Assembly: GCF_000482385.1 (NCBI RefSeq)
Contig: NZ_AXVD01000004.1
Location: 62,001-126,000 of the forward strand
Source: Nocardia sp. CNY236
GTDB taxonomy: Bacteria > Actinomycetota > Actinomycetes > Mycobacteriales > Mycobacteriaceae
Direction: 5' to 3'
DNA: 64,000 bases
Shown here: positions 57,104 through 64,000 of the stretch, piece by piece
Layout of the letters: the number at the start of each line of letters is the position of its first letter
How positions within the stretch are numbered: position 1 is the stretch's first letter
Program-made: the position numbers and the translations under genes
The notes under the pieces: model-generated
What the model was told of the DNA's origin: nothing
Seen by the model: the letters and a program-made list of their open reading frames with translations, nothing else
The model's database searches: none

Positions 57104-57326
57104 CGGCGTTGCTTTCTCGTGTGGTCACTGCTGATAGGTTGCTGACGCTGATAGGTCGGTCGTGACGCCGCCGCGCGCGTCGCGTGATCGCGCAGCGGCC
57201 ACTCAGGTATCGATACAGCTTGACACGGGTGTGGCCATATCAGTTTCCACTTCGCCGATGGGTCTCACTACGATGGACCCGCACCTGGTCACCCTGCCCG
57301 GTGCTGGAGTCGTCGAAAGGATCCCC

Positions 57327-59117
57327 GTGCTGCGCTCGCACTTGGCTGGTTCGCTGCGAAGCGAGCATGCCGGTCAGACCGTCACTCTCAGCGGCTGGGT
57401 GGCCCGGCGGCGTGATCATGGTGGAGTGATCTTCATCGATTTGCGTGACGCGTCGGGTACGGCTCAAGTGGTGTTCCGCGAGGGTGCGCCCGCAGAGCAG
57501 GCGCATAGGCTACGAGCCGAGTATTGCGTACGCATCACCGGTGCGGTGGAGCTGCGACCTAGCGGTAACGAGAACCCCGAACTACCTACCGGCTCCATAG
57601 AGGTGAACGTCACCGATCTGGAGGTTTTGAACGAGAGCGCCCCGCTGCCGTTCCAGTTGGATGAGCAGCCCGGCGAGGAGGCCCGTCTGAGGCATCGGTA
57701 TTTGGATCTGCGCCGTGCAGGTCCAGCGCATGCGATACGGCTGCGTTCGAAGGTCAATGCAGCGGCTCGGGAGGTGCTGGCCCGCCATGATTTCATCGAG
57801 GTGGAGACGCCGACACTGACCCGATCCACGCCCGAGGGCGCGCGGGACTTCGTGGTACCGGCCCGCCTACAGCCGGGAAGTTTCTATGCGTTGCCGCAGA
57901 GCCCGCAGTTGTTCAAGCAGCTGCTCATGGTCGGTGGCATCGAACGCTACTACCAGATTGCGCGCTGTTATCGCGACGAAGACTTCCGCGCCGACCGACA
58001 GCCGGAGTTCACCCAACTCGACATCGAGATGAGCTTTGTGCGTCAAGAGGATGTCATCGAGCTGGCCGAGGAGATCCTCGTCGCATTGTGGAAGCTGGTC
58101 GATCACCACATCCCCACGCCGATTCCGCATGTGAGCTATGCGGAGGCCATGCGCCGCTTCGGTACCGACAAACCGGACCTGCGCTTCGGTGTCGAAATCA
58201 CCGAGTGCACCGAATACTTCGAAAACACCCCGTTCCGGGTCTTTCAGGCACCTTACGTCGGTGCGGTGGTCATGCCGGGCGGCGCCGGTCAGCCGCGGCG
58301 ACAGCTCGACGCCTGGCAGGAGTGGGCCAAGCAGCGCGGCGCCAAGGGGCTGGCGTACGTCTTGGTGAACGAGGACGGCTCATTGGGCGGCCCAGTCGCG
58401 AAGAATCTCTCCGACAGTGAGCGCGAGGGTCTGGCCAAGCATGTCGGTGCAGTGCCCGGCGACTGTGTGTTCTTCGCGGCCGGCGCGGCGAAGGCCCAGC
58501 GCGCGTTGTTGGGTGCGGCGCGCAACGAGATCGCCCGCAAGGTCGGGTTGATCGATGACGACGCATGGTCGTTCGTATGGATCGTCGACGCGCCACTGTT
58601 CGAGCCGAGCGCCGAGGCGACCGCCAGCGGTGACGTCGCTGTGGGCCATTCCGCGTGGACTGCCGTGCACCATGCGTTCACCGCGCCGACTCCGGAATCA
58701 TCGGCCACCTTCGACACCGACCCGGGCTCCGCGTTGGCCTACGCCTACGACATCGTCTGCAACGGCAACGAGATCGGCGGCGGCTCGATTCGTATCCATC
58801 GTCGTGAGGTGCAGGAGCGTGTCTTCGAGGTACTGGGTATCAGCGTTGAGGAAGCCCAGGAGAAGTTCGGCTTCTTGCTGGACGCTTTCGCCTTCGGCGC
58901 CCCGCCGCACGGCGGTATTGCTTTCGGATGGGACCGAGTCACCGCCCTCCTCGCCGGTGAGGACTCGATTCGTGAGGTCATTGCGTTCCCCAAGACCGGA
59001 GGCGGCGTCGACCCCTTGACCGACGCGCCCGCACCCATTACCGCGCAGCAACGCAAGGAGGCGGGGCTGGAGGCCCAGCCGGGGCGGATGAGCGAGAATA
59101 CGCAGACCGTGCGGTAG
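57327..59117 (+). CDS. aspS: Aspartyl-tRNA synthetase
   Basis: The 596-residue bacterial-type class II synthetase has an N-terminal OB-fold anticodon domain ([19 protein letters not shown]), the catalytic core with motif 2 [20 protein letters not shown] and motif 3 GIAFGWDRV, and the bacterial GAD insertion (about 290-420). In mycobacteria AspRS also charges tRNA-Asn; the same is possible here. GTG 57327 follows AAAGGA; the open frame extends upstream to 57162 without family similarity. TACGAT at 57269 could be the -10 box, without a good -35. Confidence 0.96.
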   Translation: MLRSHLAGSLRSEHAGQTVTLSGWVARRRDHGGVIFIDLRDASGTAQVVFREGAPAEQAHRLRAEYCVRITGAVELRPSGNENPELPTGSIEVNVTDLEVLNESAPLPFQLDEQPGEEARLRHRYLDLRRAGPAHAIRLRSKVNAAAREVLARHDFIEVETPTLTRSTPEGARDFVVPARLQPGSFYALPQSPQLFKQLLMVGGIERYYQIARCYRDEDFRADRQPEFTQLDIEMSFVRQEDVIELAEEILVALWKLVDHHIPTPIPHVSYAEAMRRFGTDKPDLRFGVEITECTEYFENTPFRVFQAPYVGAVVMPGGAGQPRRQLDAWQEWAKQRGAKGLAYVLVNEDGSLGGPVAKNLSDSEREGLAKHVGAVPGDCVFFAAGAAKAQRALLGAARNEIARKVGLIDDDAWSFVWIVDAPLFEPSAEATASGDVAVGHSAWTAVHHAFTAPTPESSATFDTDPGSALAYAYDIVCNGNEIGGGSIRIHRREVQERVFEVLGISVEEAQEKFGFLLDAFAFGAPPHGGIAFGWDRVTALLAGEDSIREVIAFPKTGGGVDPLTDAPAPITAQQRKEAGLEAQPGRMSENTQTVR

Positions 59118-59125
59118 TCGTCGTT

Positions 59126-59147
59126 CGGTGCACAGCTCCTGTGCCGC
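59126..59147. terminator. Small hairpin between convergent aspS and membrane gene
   Basis: GCACAG-ctc-CTGTGC (59130-59144) with flanking CGG/CCG-type pairs makes a short GC-rich stem in the 51-base gap between two convergent stops. A weak shared terminator is likely. Confidence 0.4.
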
Positions 59148-59168
59148 TGTCATCGGCTGTCGTCCTCG

Positions 59169-60182
59169 TCACATGTGCACGGAGTCCTCGGTGCGATGGT
59201 CCCCGGTGAGCAGGCGATAGGCTCGGGTCACCGCGATGGCGGTGACCGGGCCGGCCACCAGTAGGCCCAGGCCGCACGTCAGCAGTCCGAGGATCGTGAC
59301 CGCCGCGACCGTGAGCGCGAGCAGAGCCGTCGGGCCGGCATGGGACAGCACCAACGTCCAGCTGGACTTCAGCGCCTCGATCGGACCTTGGTCGCGATCG
59401 ATGACGAAATGCAGCGCAAACATCGACAGCCAGCCAGCGAGTACTCCGGGAACGACGATCAACGAGAAGCCGAGCACCATCAGCGCGAACGCGAGTAGCG
59501 CGGTCAGTAGGACGTTTCCTACGTTCACGCCGCGCAAGTACGCTCCGAAAGGCGGTGGGCTGTCGTCGGTTTCATACAAGGCGCCGCGGATCATCGCCGC
59601 CTGCAGTAGCCAGACCGCTGCCATGACCATCAGGAAGACGAACAGCACAGCCAGCATCGTCCTCGGTTTGGCGATCTGTACCACGAGCAGGCATGCCAAG
59701 TAGATCAGTAGGCCCACCGCGGTGACACCGATCCAGGGTCCGAGATTGGATCGGAATTTCGCCCAGCCGAAGCTGAGCGCTCGGCCCACGTCGAGTGCCC
59801 CAGAACCTGTGGCGGCTTGTTGATAGCCGTAGATCGGCTGCGCTGTCGGCGCTCGGCTGGGTGATCCCCAGCCGCCGAGCTGTGGTTCCCCTACCGGCTG
59901 GGGCTGGGGCTGGAGTGGATACTGCCGCTCGGTGCCGAGCTCTGTGCCGCTGTCCGCCGACTGTGCGTCATCCGTCGGGGGCGACGTCTCGGGACGATGG
60001 TCGGTCCCCGGTCTCGCCGCGGAGGGGTCCGGCGCTTTCCGATGCGTTGGCTGTGCCCCGAATCCTGGTTCGCCCGGTTGATGACTACCTGGTCGATCGT
60101 GGTCGTTCGGTTGAGCGGCATCGTCCGGACGACGGTCGCCACCAGGTGATCGCTTGGGCGTAGGAGGCGGGGCGTCGGTCAC
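59169..60182 (-). CDS. Proline-rich polytopic membrane protein
   Basis: The 337-residue protein has a Pro/Asp/Gln-rich N-terminus (about 1-130) and a C-terminal membrane domain of five to six helices (GPWIGVTAVGLLIYLACLLVV... to GLGLLVAGPVTAIAVTRAY). The membrane domain resembles the glycerophosphoryl-diester-phosphodiesterase-associated/DUF975-type family, without catalytic residues. GTG 60182 follows GGAAAGG with a seven-base gap. The function is unknown; the Pro-rich head suggests protein binding. It converges on aspS. Confidence 0.78.
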   Translation of the reverse strand: MTDAPPPTPKRSPGGDRRPDDAAQPNDHDRPGSHQPGEPGFGAQPTHRKAPDPSAARPGTDHRPETSPPTDDAQSADSGTELGTERQYPLQPQPQPVGEPQLGGWGSPSRAPTAQPIYGYQQAATGSGALDVGRALSFGWAKFRSNLGPWIGVTAVGLLIYLACLLVVQIAKPRTMLAVLFVFLMVMAAVWLLQAAMIRGALYETDDSPPPFGAYLRGVNVGNVLLTALLAFALMVLGFSLIVVPGVLAGWLSMFALHFVIDRDQGPIEALKSSWTLVLSHAGPTALLALTVAAVTILGLLTCGLGLLVAGPVTAIAVTRAYRLLTGDHRTEDSVHM

Positions 60183-60372
60183 ACATAGACCTTTCCACTC
60201 ATCTGGTTTACGGTGCGGCGCAGGGCAGTTGACGACGAGAAAACCCCACGGACGCACTGGTGTCAAGCGTCCGGAGGCCATGCGGCGGCTTCGCGCCAGA
60301 CACGCCGAGTGACGCGGAATGGTTGTGTAACCGCTCGCTAGAAGTGACCCGATGCGAGTAGCTTGAGAAGCG

Positions 60373-61542
60373 ATGACCGCACTATTGGCCGAACGCGCCG
60401 CCGAAGTCGTTTCCGCAGCGCAACAGTTGCTCACAAAGCGAATGGGTGCTCCGGTGAAGCTGAGCGATCCGATCGAGCTCAGCGGCAGTGGCAGGACGAC
60501 GGTCCTGCGCGTACGGGTAGCCGAGAACGCCTTCTCGTTGCCGCGAACTCTGATCGTCAAGCAGGTCCGTGGGGCGGCGCAGGACCGTCGCACCGGCGGT
60601 TTGGCGCCCGGCGTTGCCAGTGTCGATTCCGCATTCCTGCGCGAGACCGTGTCGTATCAGTTCACGACTGCGCTCAGCCGTGAACAGCGGCCGGGCGCAT
60701 ACCTCATCGCGCACAGCCTCCCCGACAGGTTGCTCATCCTGAGCGACCTCGGGGAGAACTCGATGCTGACCCACGTGCTACAGGCCGGTGTCGAGCCGGC
60801 CGCGCGCAATGCGCTGATGGCCTTTGCACAGGCACTGGGTCGGATGCATGCGGCGACCGTCGGGCGTGAGGCAGATTTCGTCGCGTTGTTGCGTCGGGTC
60901 GATGTGGTGCACCGGGTGGATGGAATAGCCCAGCAAGCCGAGTCGGCCATTGCCGAAGTGCCCGGGTTGTTGCGGCGTGAACTGGGAATCGAGGTACCTG
61001 GCGAGATCGCCGAGCGGATCGTGCGCGGTAACCGACTCTATTCGGCGGGGCGTTTTCGCGCATTCAGTCCGTCGGACCTGTGTCCCGACAATGTGATCTT
61101 GAACGACGACGGTGCACGTTTCCTCGACTACGAATGGGGTGGCTTCCGCGACGCCACTCTCGATATCGCCTACGTTCTGGTGTCTTTCCCGGGCTGTTTG
61201 TGTGATGTCGAACTCTCACGCGACCGAGCCGCACAGATGGTAGAGGCGTGGCGCTCGGAGGTGGTGGGTGTGTGGCCCGCGCTCGCCGACGACGAACTGC
61301 TCGCGGAGCGCATTCTCGAGGCGCGCCTGATCTGGGTGTGGTTGTCGACCTACTGGTTCTTGCCGGCAGACCACACGCGTATCGCGGCGGCACGCGAACA
61401 TGGGCTCTCGGTGCCGCGCTCGGCGGCGCTGATCAACCGCTGGGCCGCGCTCGCGGAGGATGCGCGGTGTACCGGCGACGATATTGTCGGTGATTTCGCC
61501 GAGGACGTCTCGGCCAGGTTGGAGGAACACTGGTCGGAGTAG
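60373..61542 (+). CDS. APH/choline-kinase-like phosphotransferase
   Basis: The 389-residue protein-kinase-fold enzyme has the catalytic loop SPSDLCPDNVIL (Asp and Asn kept; the usual HGD is PSD) and the metal site FLDYEWGGFRDATLDIAY. LSDLGENSML in the middle is also typical of the aminoglycoside/choline kinase group. The substrate is a small molecule but unknown; resistance is not implied. ATG 60373 has no strong ribosome site. It is divergent from the Pro-rich membrane gene (190-base gap). Confidence 0.82.
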   Translation: MTALLAERAAEVVSAAQQLLTKRMGAPVKLSDPIELSGSGRTTVLRVRVAENAFSLPRTLIVKQVRGAAQDRRTGGLAPGVASVDSAFLRETVSYQFTTALSREQRPGAYLIAHSLPDRLLILSDLGENSMLTHVLQAGVEPAARNALMAFAQALGRMHAATVGREADFVALLRRVDVVHRVDGIAQQAESAIAEVPGLLRRELGIEVPGEIAERIVRGNRLYSAGRFRAFSPSDLCPDNVILNDDGARFLDYEWGGFRDATLDIAYVLVSFPGCLCDVELSRDRAAQMVEAWRSEVVGVWPALADDELLAERILEARLIWVWLSTYWFLPADHTRIAAAREHGLSVPRSAALINRWAALAEDARCTGDDIVGDFAEDVSARLEEHWSE

Positions 61543-61546
61543 CGTT

Positions 61547-61576
61547 CGCCGGTCGACCACGGTGCGCCTACCGGCG
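61547..61576. terminator. Inverted repeat between convergent phosphotransferase and phoD
   Basis: CGCCGGT and ACCGGCG form a perfect seven-bp stem with a 16-base loop, spanning the 25-base gap and the phoD stop codon. It is a possible shared terminator. Confidence 0.4.
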
Positions 61577-63211
61577 TTCGACCCGACCACCGGAGGGGAC
61601 GGCAAACGAGGCTCCATGGCGCACAGTGGTATTCGGGTCGACGATGTCGTGGAGGTAGAACCAGTCCATACGCGCATGTTCCGCGGTGACCTCCAGCACG
61701 CCGTATCCGTGCGAGTCCAACTCGACATAATGGAAGTGGCGATTGATCGCCCTGATCGAATCGGCCAGTGGCGTGGAGTTCACCCGGACCAGGTCGCCGA
61801 CACTGGACGAGGTCACCGAAGGCACGACGAATTCGGTGCCGACCGTGCCGGCGCCCGGATACTGCGCCGCATCGATGGGCAGGTCCGCGGCCCATGAGGT
61901 ATGGATGTCTCCGGTCAAGAAGACCACGTCGGCTATCTGCTGTTCGGAGATCGTGCGGAACAGCCGGCGACGATCCGCGGTGTAGCCGTCCCATTGGTCG
62001 CCGTTCACCGACAGACCGGACTGTGGGATACCGACGGTGCTGGTGAATGCCGCCGTGGTGGACGGTTCCAGTGGCGGGAAGACCAAGGGGGCGATCATGA
62101 CCGAGTTGCCCACCAGCTTCCACTGGACCGGCGCGGACGCCAGGCCCGCGGTCAGCCACTCCATCTGCTCCTTGCCGGTGATGCTGCGGGCGTCGCTGTC
62201 GGCAACTCGCCACCCGGCGCCGGGTTTGGCTTCCTCGTCGCGGTAGCTGCGGAGGTCGAGCATGGAGAGTTCGGCCAGAGTGCCGAACCGGAGCCGTCGA
62301 TAGATCCGCGCATCCGCACCGTACCCGGCCGCACGGACCGGCATCCATTCGAGGTAGGCCTGCGCGGAGGCGGCGCGGCGGTCCGACCAGGCGCCCTGAG
62401 TAGCGGGGTCGTGGTGGTTTGCGCCGCCGGACCAGGCATTGTCCGCGGATTCGTGGTCGTCCCAGGTGCAGATGAAGGGAAACCGCGCATGCAGGCCGAG
62501 GAGATCCGGGTCGGTCTTGTACTGCCCATGGCGGGTGCGGTAGTCGGCCAAGCTGACGATCTCGCCGGCCGGTTCGTGCGGCCGCACTGTGCCGTTGCGG
62601 CCGGCGTAGGCTCCGCGACCGTACTCGTAGAGATAGTCACCCAAATGGACTATGGCGTCCAGGTCGGCGCGAGCGGCCAGGTGCCGGTAGGCGCCGAAGT
62701 ATCCGGCCTCCCAGTTCGAGCAGGAGACCACGCCGAACCGGAGGAATTCGGGGGATGTCGCGGCGGCGGGCGCAGTTCTGGTGCGACCGACGGGCGAGGT
62801 CTGTCCCTGTGCGACGAAGCGATAGAAATAGTCGGCTGCCGACACGAGACCGGTCACATCGACTTTGACGGTGTGGTCGGAATCGGCCGTGGCCATCGTC
62901 GTGCCGGATGCGGCGATCGAGGCAAATCGTTCATCGGTAGCGACTTCCCAGCGAACTGATGTCGGCTCTCCGAGGCCCGAGCCCGGCACCGCGTCGTCGG
63001 ACACCGTGACGCGGGTCCAGACAATGACGCCATCGGGGAGCGGATCGCCGGAAGCGACGCCGTGTCGAAAGACGGGTGGCGTCGCACCAGCAGCAGGTCC
63101 GGCGGCAAATACCGCCGTAGCGCCGGCCGCTGCCGCGCTTCCTTTCAGGAGAGTGCGTCGTGTCAATCCTTCGAGGGAGCCCTGATCCGAGATGGCCGCG
63201 TTGTGCTTCAC
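61568..63211 (-). CDS. phoD: Tat-exported PhoD-type alkaline phosphatase
   Basis: The 547-residue secreted phosphodiesterase/phosphatase has a Tat signal peptide, TRRTLLKGSAAAAGATAVFA, near residue 20. The metal-binding segments of the PhoD family are present: SCSNWEAG, VHLGDYLYEYG, WDDHESADN and LTGDIHTSW. Such enzymes release phosphate from diesters or teichoic acids outside the cell under phosphate starvation. GTG 63211 was chosen; an in-frame GTG at 63241 is also possible. No Pho box was identified. It is divergent from rarA. Confidence 0.92.
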   Translation of the reverse strand: MKHNAAISDQGSLEGLTRRTLLKGSAAAAGATAVFAAGPAAGATPPVFRHGVASGDPLPDGVIVWTRVTVSDDAVPGSGLGEPTSVRWEVATDERFASIAASGTTMATADSDHTVKVDVTGLVSAADYFYRFVAQGQTSPVGRTRTAPAAATSPEFLRFGVVSCSNWEAGYFGAYRHLAARADLDAIVHLGDYLYEYGRGAYAGRNGTVRPHEPAGEIVSLADYRTRHGQYKTDPDLLGLHARFPFICTWDDHESADNAWSGGANHHDPATQGAWSDRRAASAQAYLEWMPVRAAGYGADARIYRRLRFGTLAELSMLDLRSYRDEEAKPGAGWRVADSDARSITGKEQMEWLTAGLASAPVQWKLVGNSVMIAPLVFPPLEPSTTAAFTSTVGIPQSGLSVNGDQWDGYTADRRRLFRTISEQQIADVVFLTGDIHTSWAADLPIDAAQYPGAGTVGTEFVVPSVTSSSVGDLVRVNSTPLADSIRAINRHFHYVELDSHGYGVLEVTAEHARMDWFYLHDIVDPNTTVRHGASFAVPSGGRVERR

Positions 63212-63349
63212 GGGTGTGATCCCATACGAAGTGTGGCTCACACGCAACTCGGGTCCGGCAACATTGCGACCTGAGGGTGGCCGGGTGCCACGCCGGGCCG
63301 TTCGATGCGGCCTTGGGTGCTGTCGGTGCCGGTCGGTAGCGTTGCGTTC

Positions 63350-64000
63350 GTGAGTGACGGCTTGTTCGATGCGCCCGATGCCGCCGTGCCTGCGGGGCAT
63401 TCGATCACCGCGATCGTGCGCGGCGACCCGGATGCTCCACTGGCGGCGCGTATGCGTCCGGCCACCTTGGCCGAAGTCGTGGGACAGCAGCACCTGCTCG
63501 GCCCGGGCTCCCCGCTGCGCAGATTGATCGAGGGATCGGGCGCGGCCTCGATACTCCTATACGGCCCCCCTGGGACGGGAAAGACGACTCTGGCGGCGCT
63601 CGTCTCACAAGCTACGGGGCGTCGTTTCGAGGCGCTCTCGGCGCTCTCGGCGGGCGTCAAGGAGGTGCGCGGGGTCATCGACGGGGCGCGCCGCAGGCTG
63701 TCGGTCGGCGAGCAGACCGTGTTGTTCATCGACGAGGTGCATCGCTTCTCCAAGACTCAGCAGGATGCGCTGTTGGCCGCCGTGGAGAATCGGATCGTCC
63801 TCTTGGTCGGCGCGACGACGGAGAACCCATCGTTCTCGGTGGTGGCGCCGCTGCTGTCTCGCTCTCTGGTGTTGCACTTGCGGCCGCTGTCCGAGGCGGA
63901 TATCCGCCAGGTACTCACCCGAGCGATCGCCGACCCGCGTGGGTTGCGCGGCGAGTACACCCTGACCGAGGCGGCGCTGGATCACCTCGTGCGGATCGCG
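63350..64000 (+). CDS. rarA: Replication-associated recombination protein RarA (MgsA), N-terminal part
   Basis: An open frame from GTG 63350 runs to the window end (217 codons; the C-terminus is outside). It is an AAA+ ATPase of the clamp-loader type acting at stalled forks. Walker A is [10 protein letters not shown] near residue 70, Walker B is [11 protein letters not shown] near 130, and sensor 1 is [28 protein letters not shown] before the P-loop is diagnostic of RarA. The gene lies downstream of aspS in M. tuberculosis too (Rv2559c). Confidence 0.95.
   Translation, partial: MSDGLFDAPDAAVPAGHSITAIVRGDPDAPLAARMRPATLAEVVGQQHLLGPGSPLRRLIEGSGAASILLYGPPGTGKTTLAALVSQATGRRFEALSALSAGVKEVRGVIDGARRRLSVGEQTVLFIDEVHRFSKTQQDALLAAVENRIVLLVGATTENPSFSVVAPLLSRSLVLHLRPLSEADIRQVLTRAIADPRGLRGEYTLTEAALDHLVRIA

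Overview
The window is 64 kb of high-GC chromosome from an actinobacterium of the Mycobacteriales, most likely Nocardia or a close relative. The reasons are codon use, frequent GTG starts, phosphatidylinositol mannoside genes, an EspC-like type VII secretion substrate, and a gene order that follows the thrS-pgsA-pimA, pdxS-tesB-pdxT-yebC-ruvCAB, yajC-secDF-apt-rel and ppiB-hisS...aspS...rarA blocks of Mycobacterium tuberculosis. The genus is an inference; no rRNA gene is present.

Layout. 1-0.7 kb: three tRNA genes (Cys partial, Gly, Val), then about 1 kb with no convincing gene. 1.7-4.0 kb: a SulP transporter fused to a beta-carbonic anhydrase, closed by a perfect 18-bp hairpin. 4.2-10.8 kb: a tightly overlapping operon of thrS, a HIT-domain phosphorylase, pgsA, a PIM acyltransferase, pimA and a membrane-anchored Nudix protein, which joins tRNA charging to the first steps of PIM and lipoarabinomannan synthesis. 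11.0-14.4 kb: pdxS, tesB, pdxT and yebC (vitamin B6 synthase with thioesterase and YebC). 14.6-17.4 kb: a small reverse-strand gene, then ruvCAB behind a LexA box. 17.4-19.6 kb: a divergent TetR regulator and flavin monooxygenase with two palindromes between or at their starts. 19.8-28.2 kb: yajC, secD, secF, a solute-binding lipoprotein, apt and the bifunctional (p)ppGpp enzyme Rel.

28.2-44.2 kb is the most unusual part. In M. tuberculosis rel and ppiB are adjacent; here about 16 kb separates them and holds a one-direction cluster that looks like a complete cell-envelope-spanning type IV secretion (conjugation-like) apparatus. It has two small pilin-like membrane proteins, a VirB6/TrbL-like channel protein, a VirB4 ATPase split into a PrgI-like/VirB4-N protein and a separate motor protein, a VirD4/TraG-type coupling ATPase, three bitopic or lipid-anchored proteins with outer domains, and a three-domain cell-wall hydrolase whose NlpC/P60 domain has lost its catalytic Cys and His. 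It also has two consecutive ParA/MinD-like proteins with both P-loop lysines replaced, a transposase-type HTH protein and a DUF4913 protein. No relaxase, integrase, replication gene or attachment site is visible, so this looks like a fixed, orphan machine rather than an intact mobile element.

44.3-64 kb returns to conserved chromosome: ppiB (reverse) and hisS (forward) are divergent, followed by a membrane protein and mdh, which converges on korBA (2-oxoacid:ferredoxin oxidoreductase). Next come an Rv2578c-type radical SAM protein behind a LexA-like box and an SDR dehydrogenase behind a KstR-like operator. An EspC-like/Ala-Pro-rich secreted pair, a YpfJ-type zinc metallopeptidase, aspS, a glycerophosphoryl-type membrane protein, a phosphotransferase, a Tat-exported PhoD phosphatase and the start of rarA complete the window. 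DNA-repair functions recur (ruvCAB, the Rv2578c homologue, rarA), and two of these loci carry SOS boxes.
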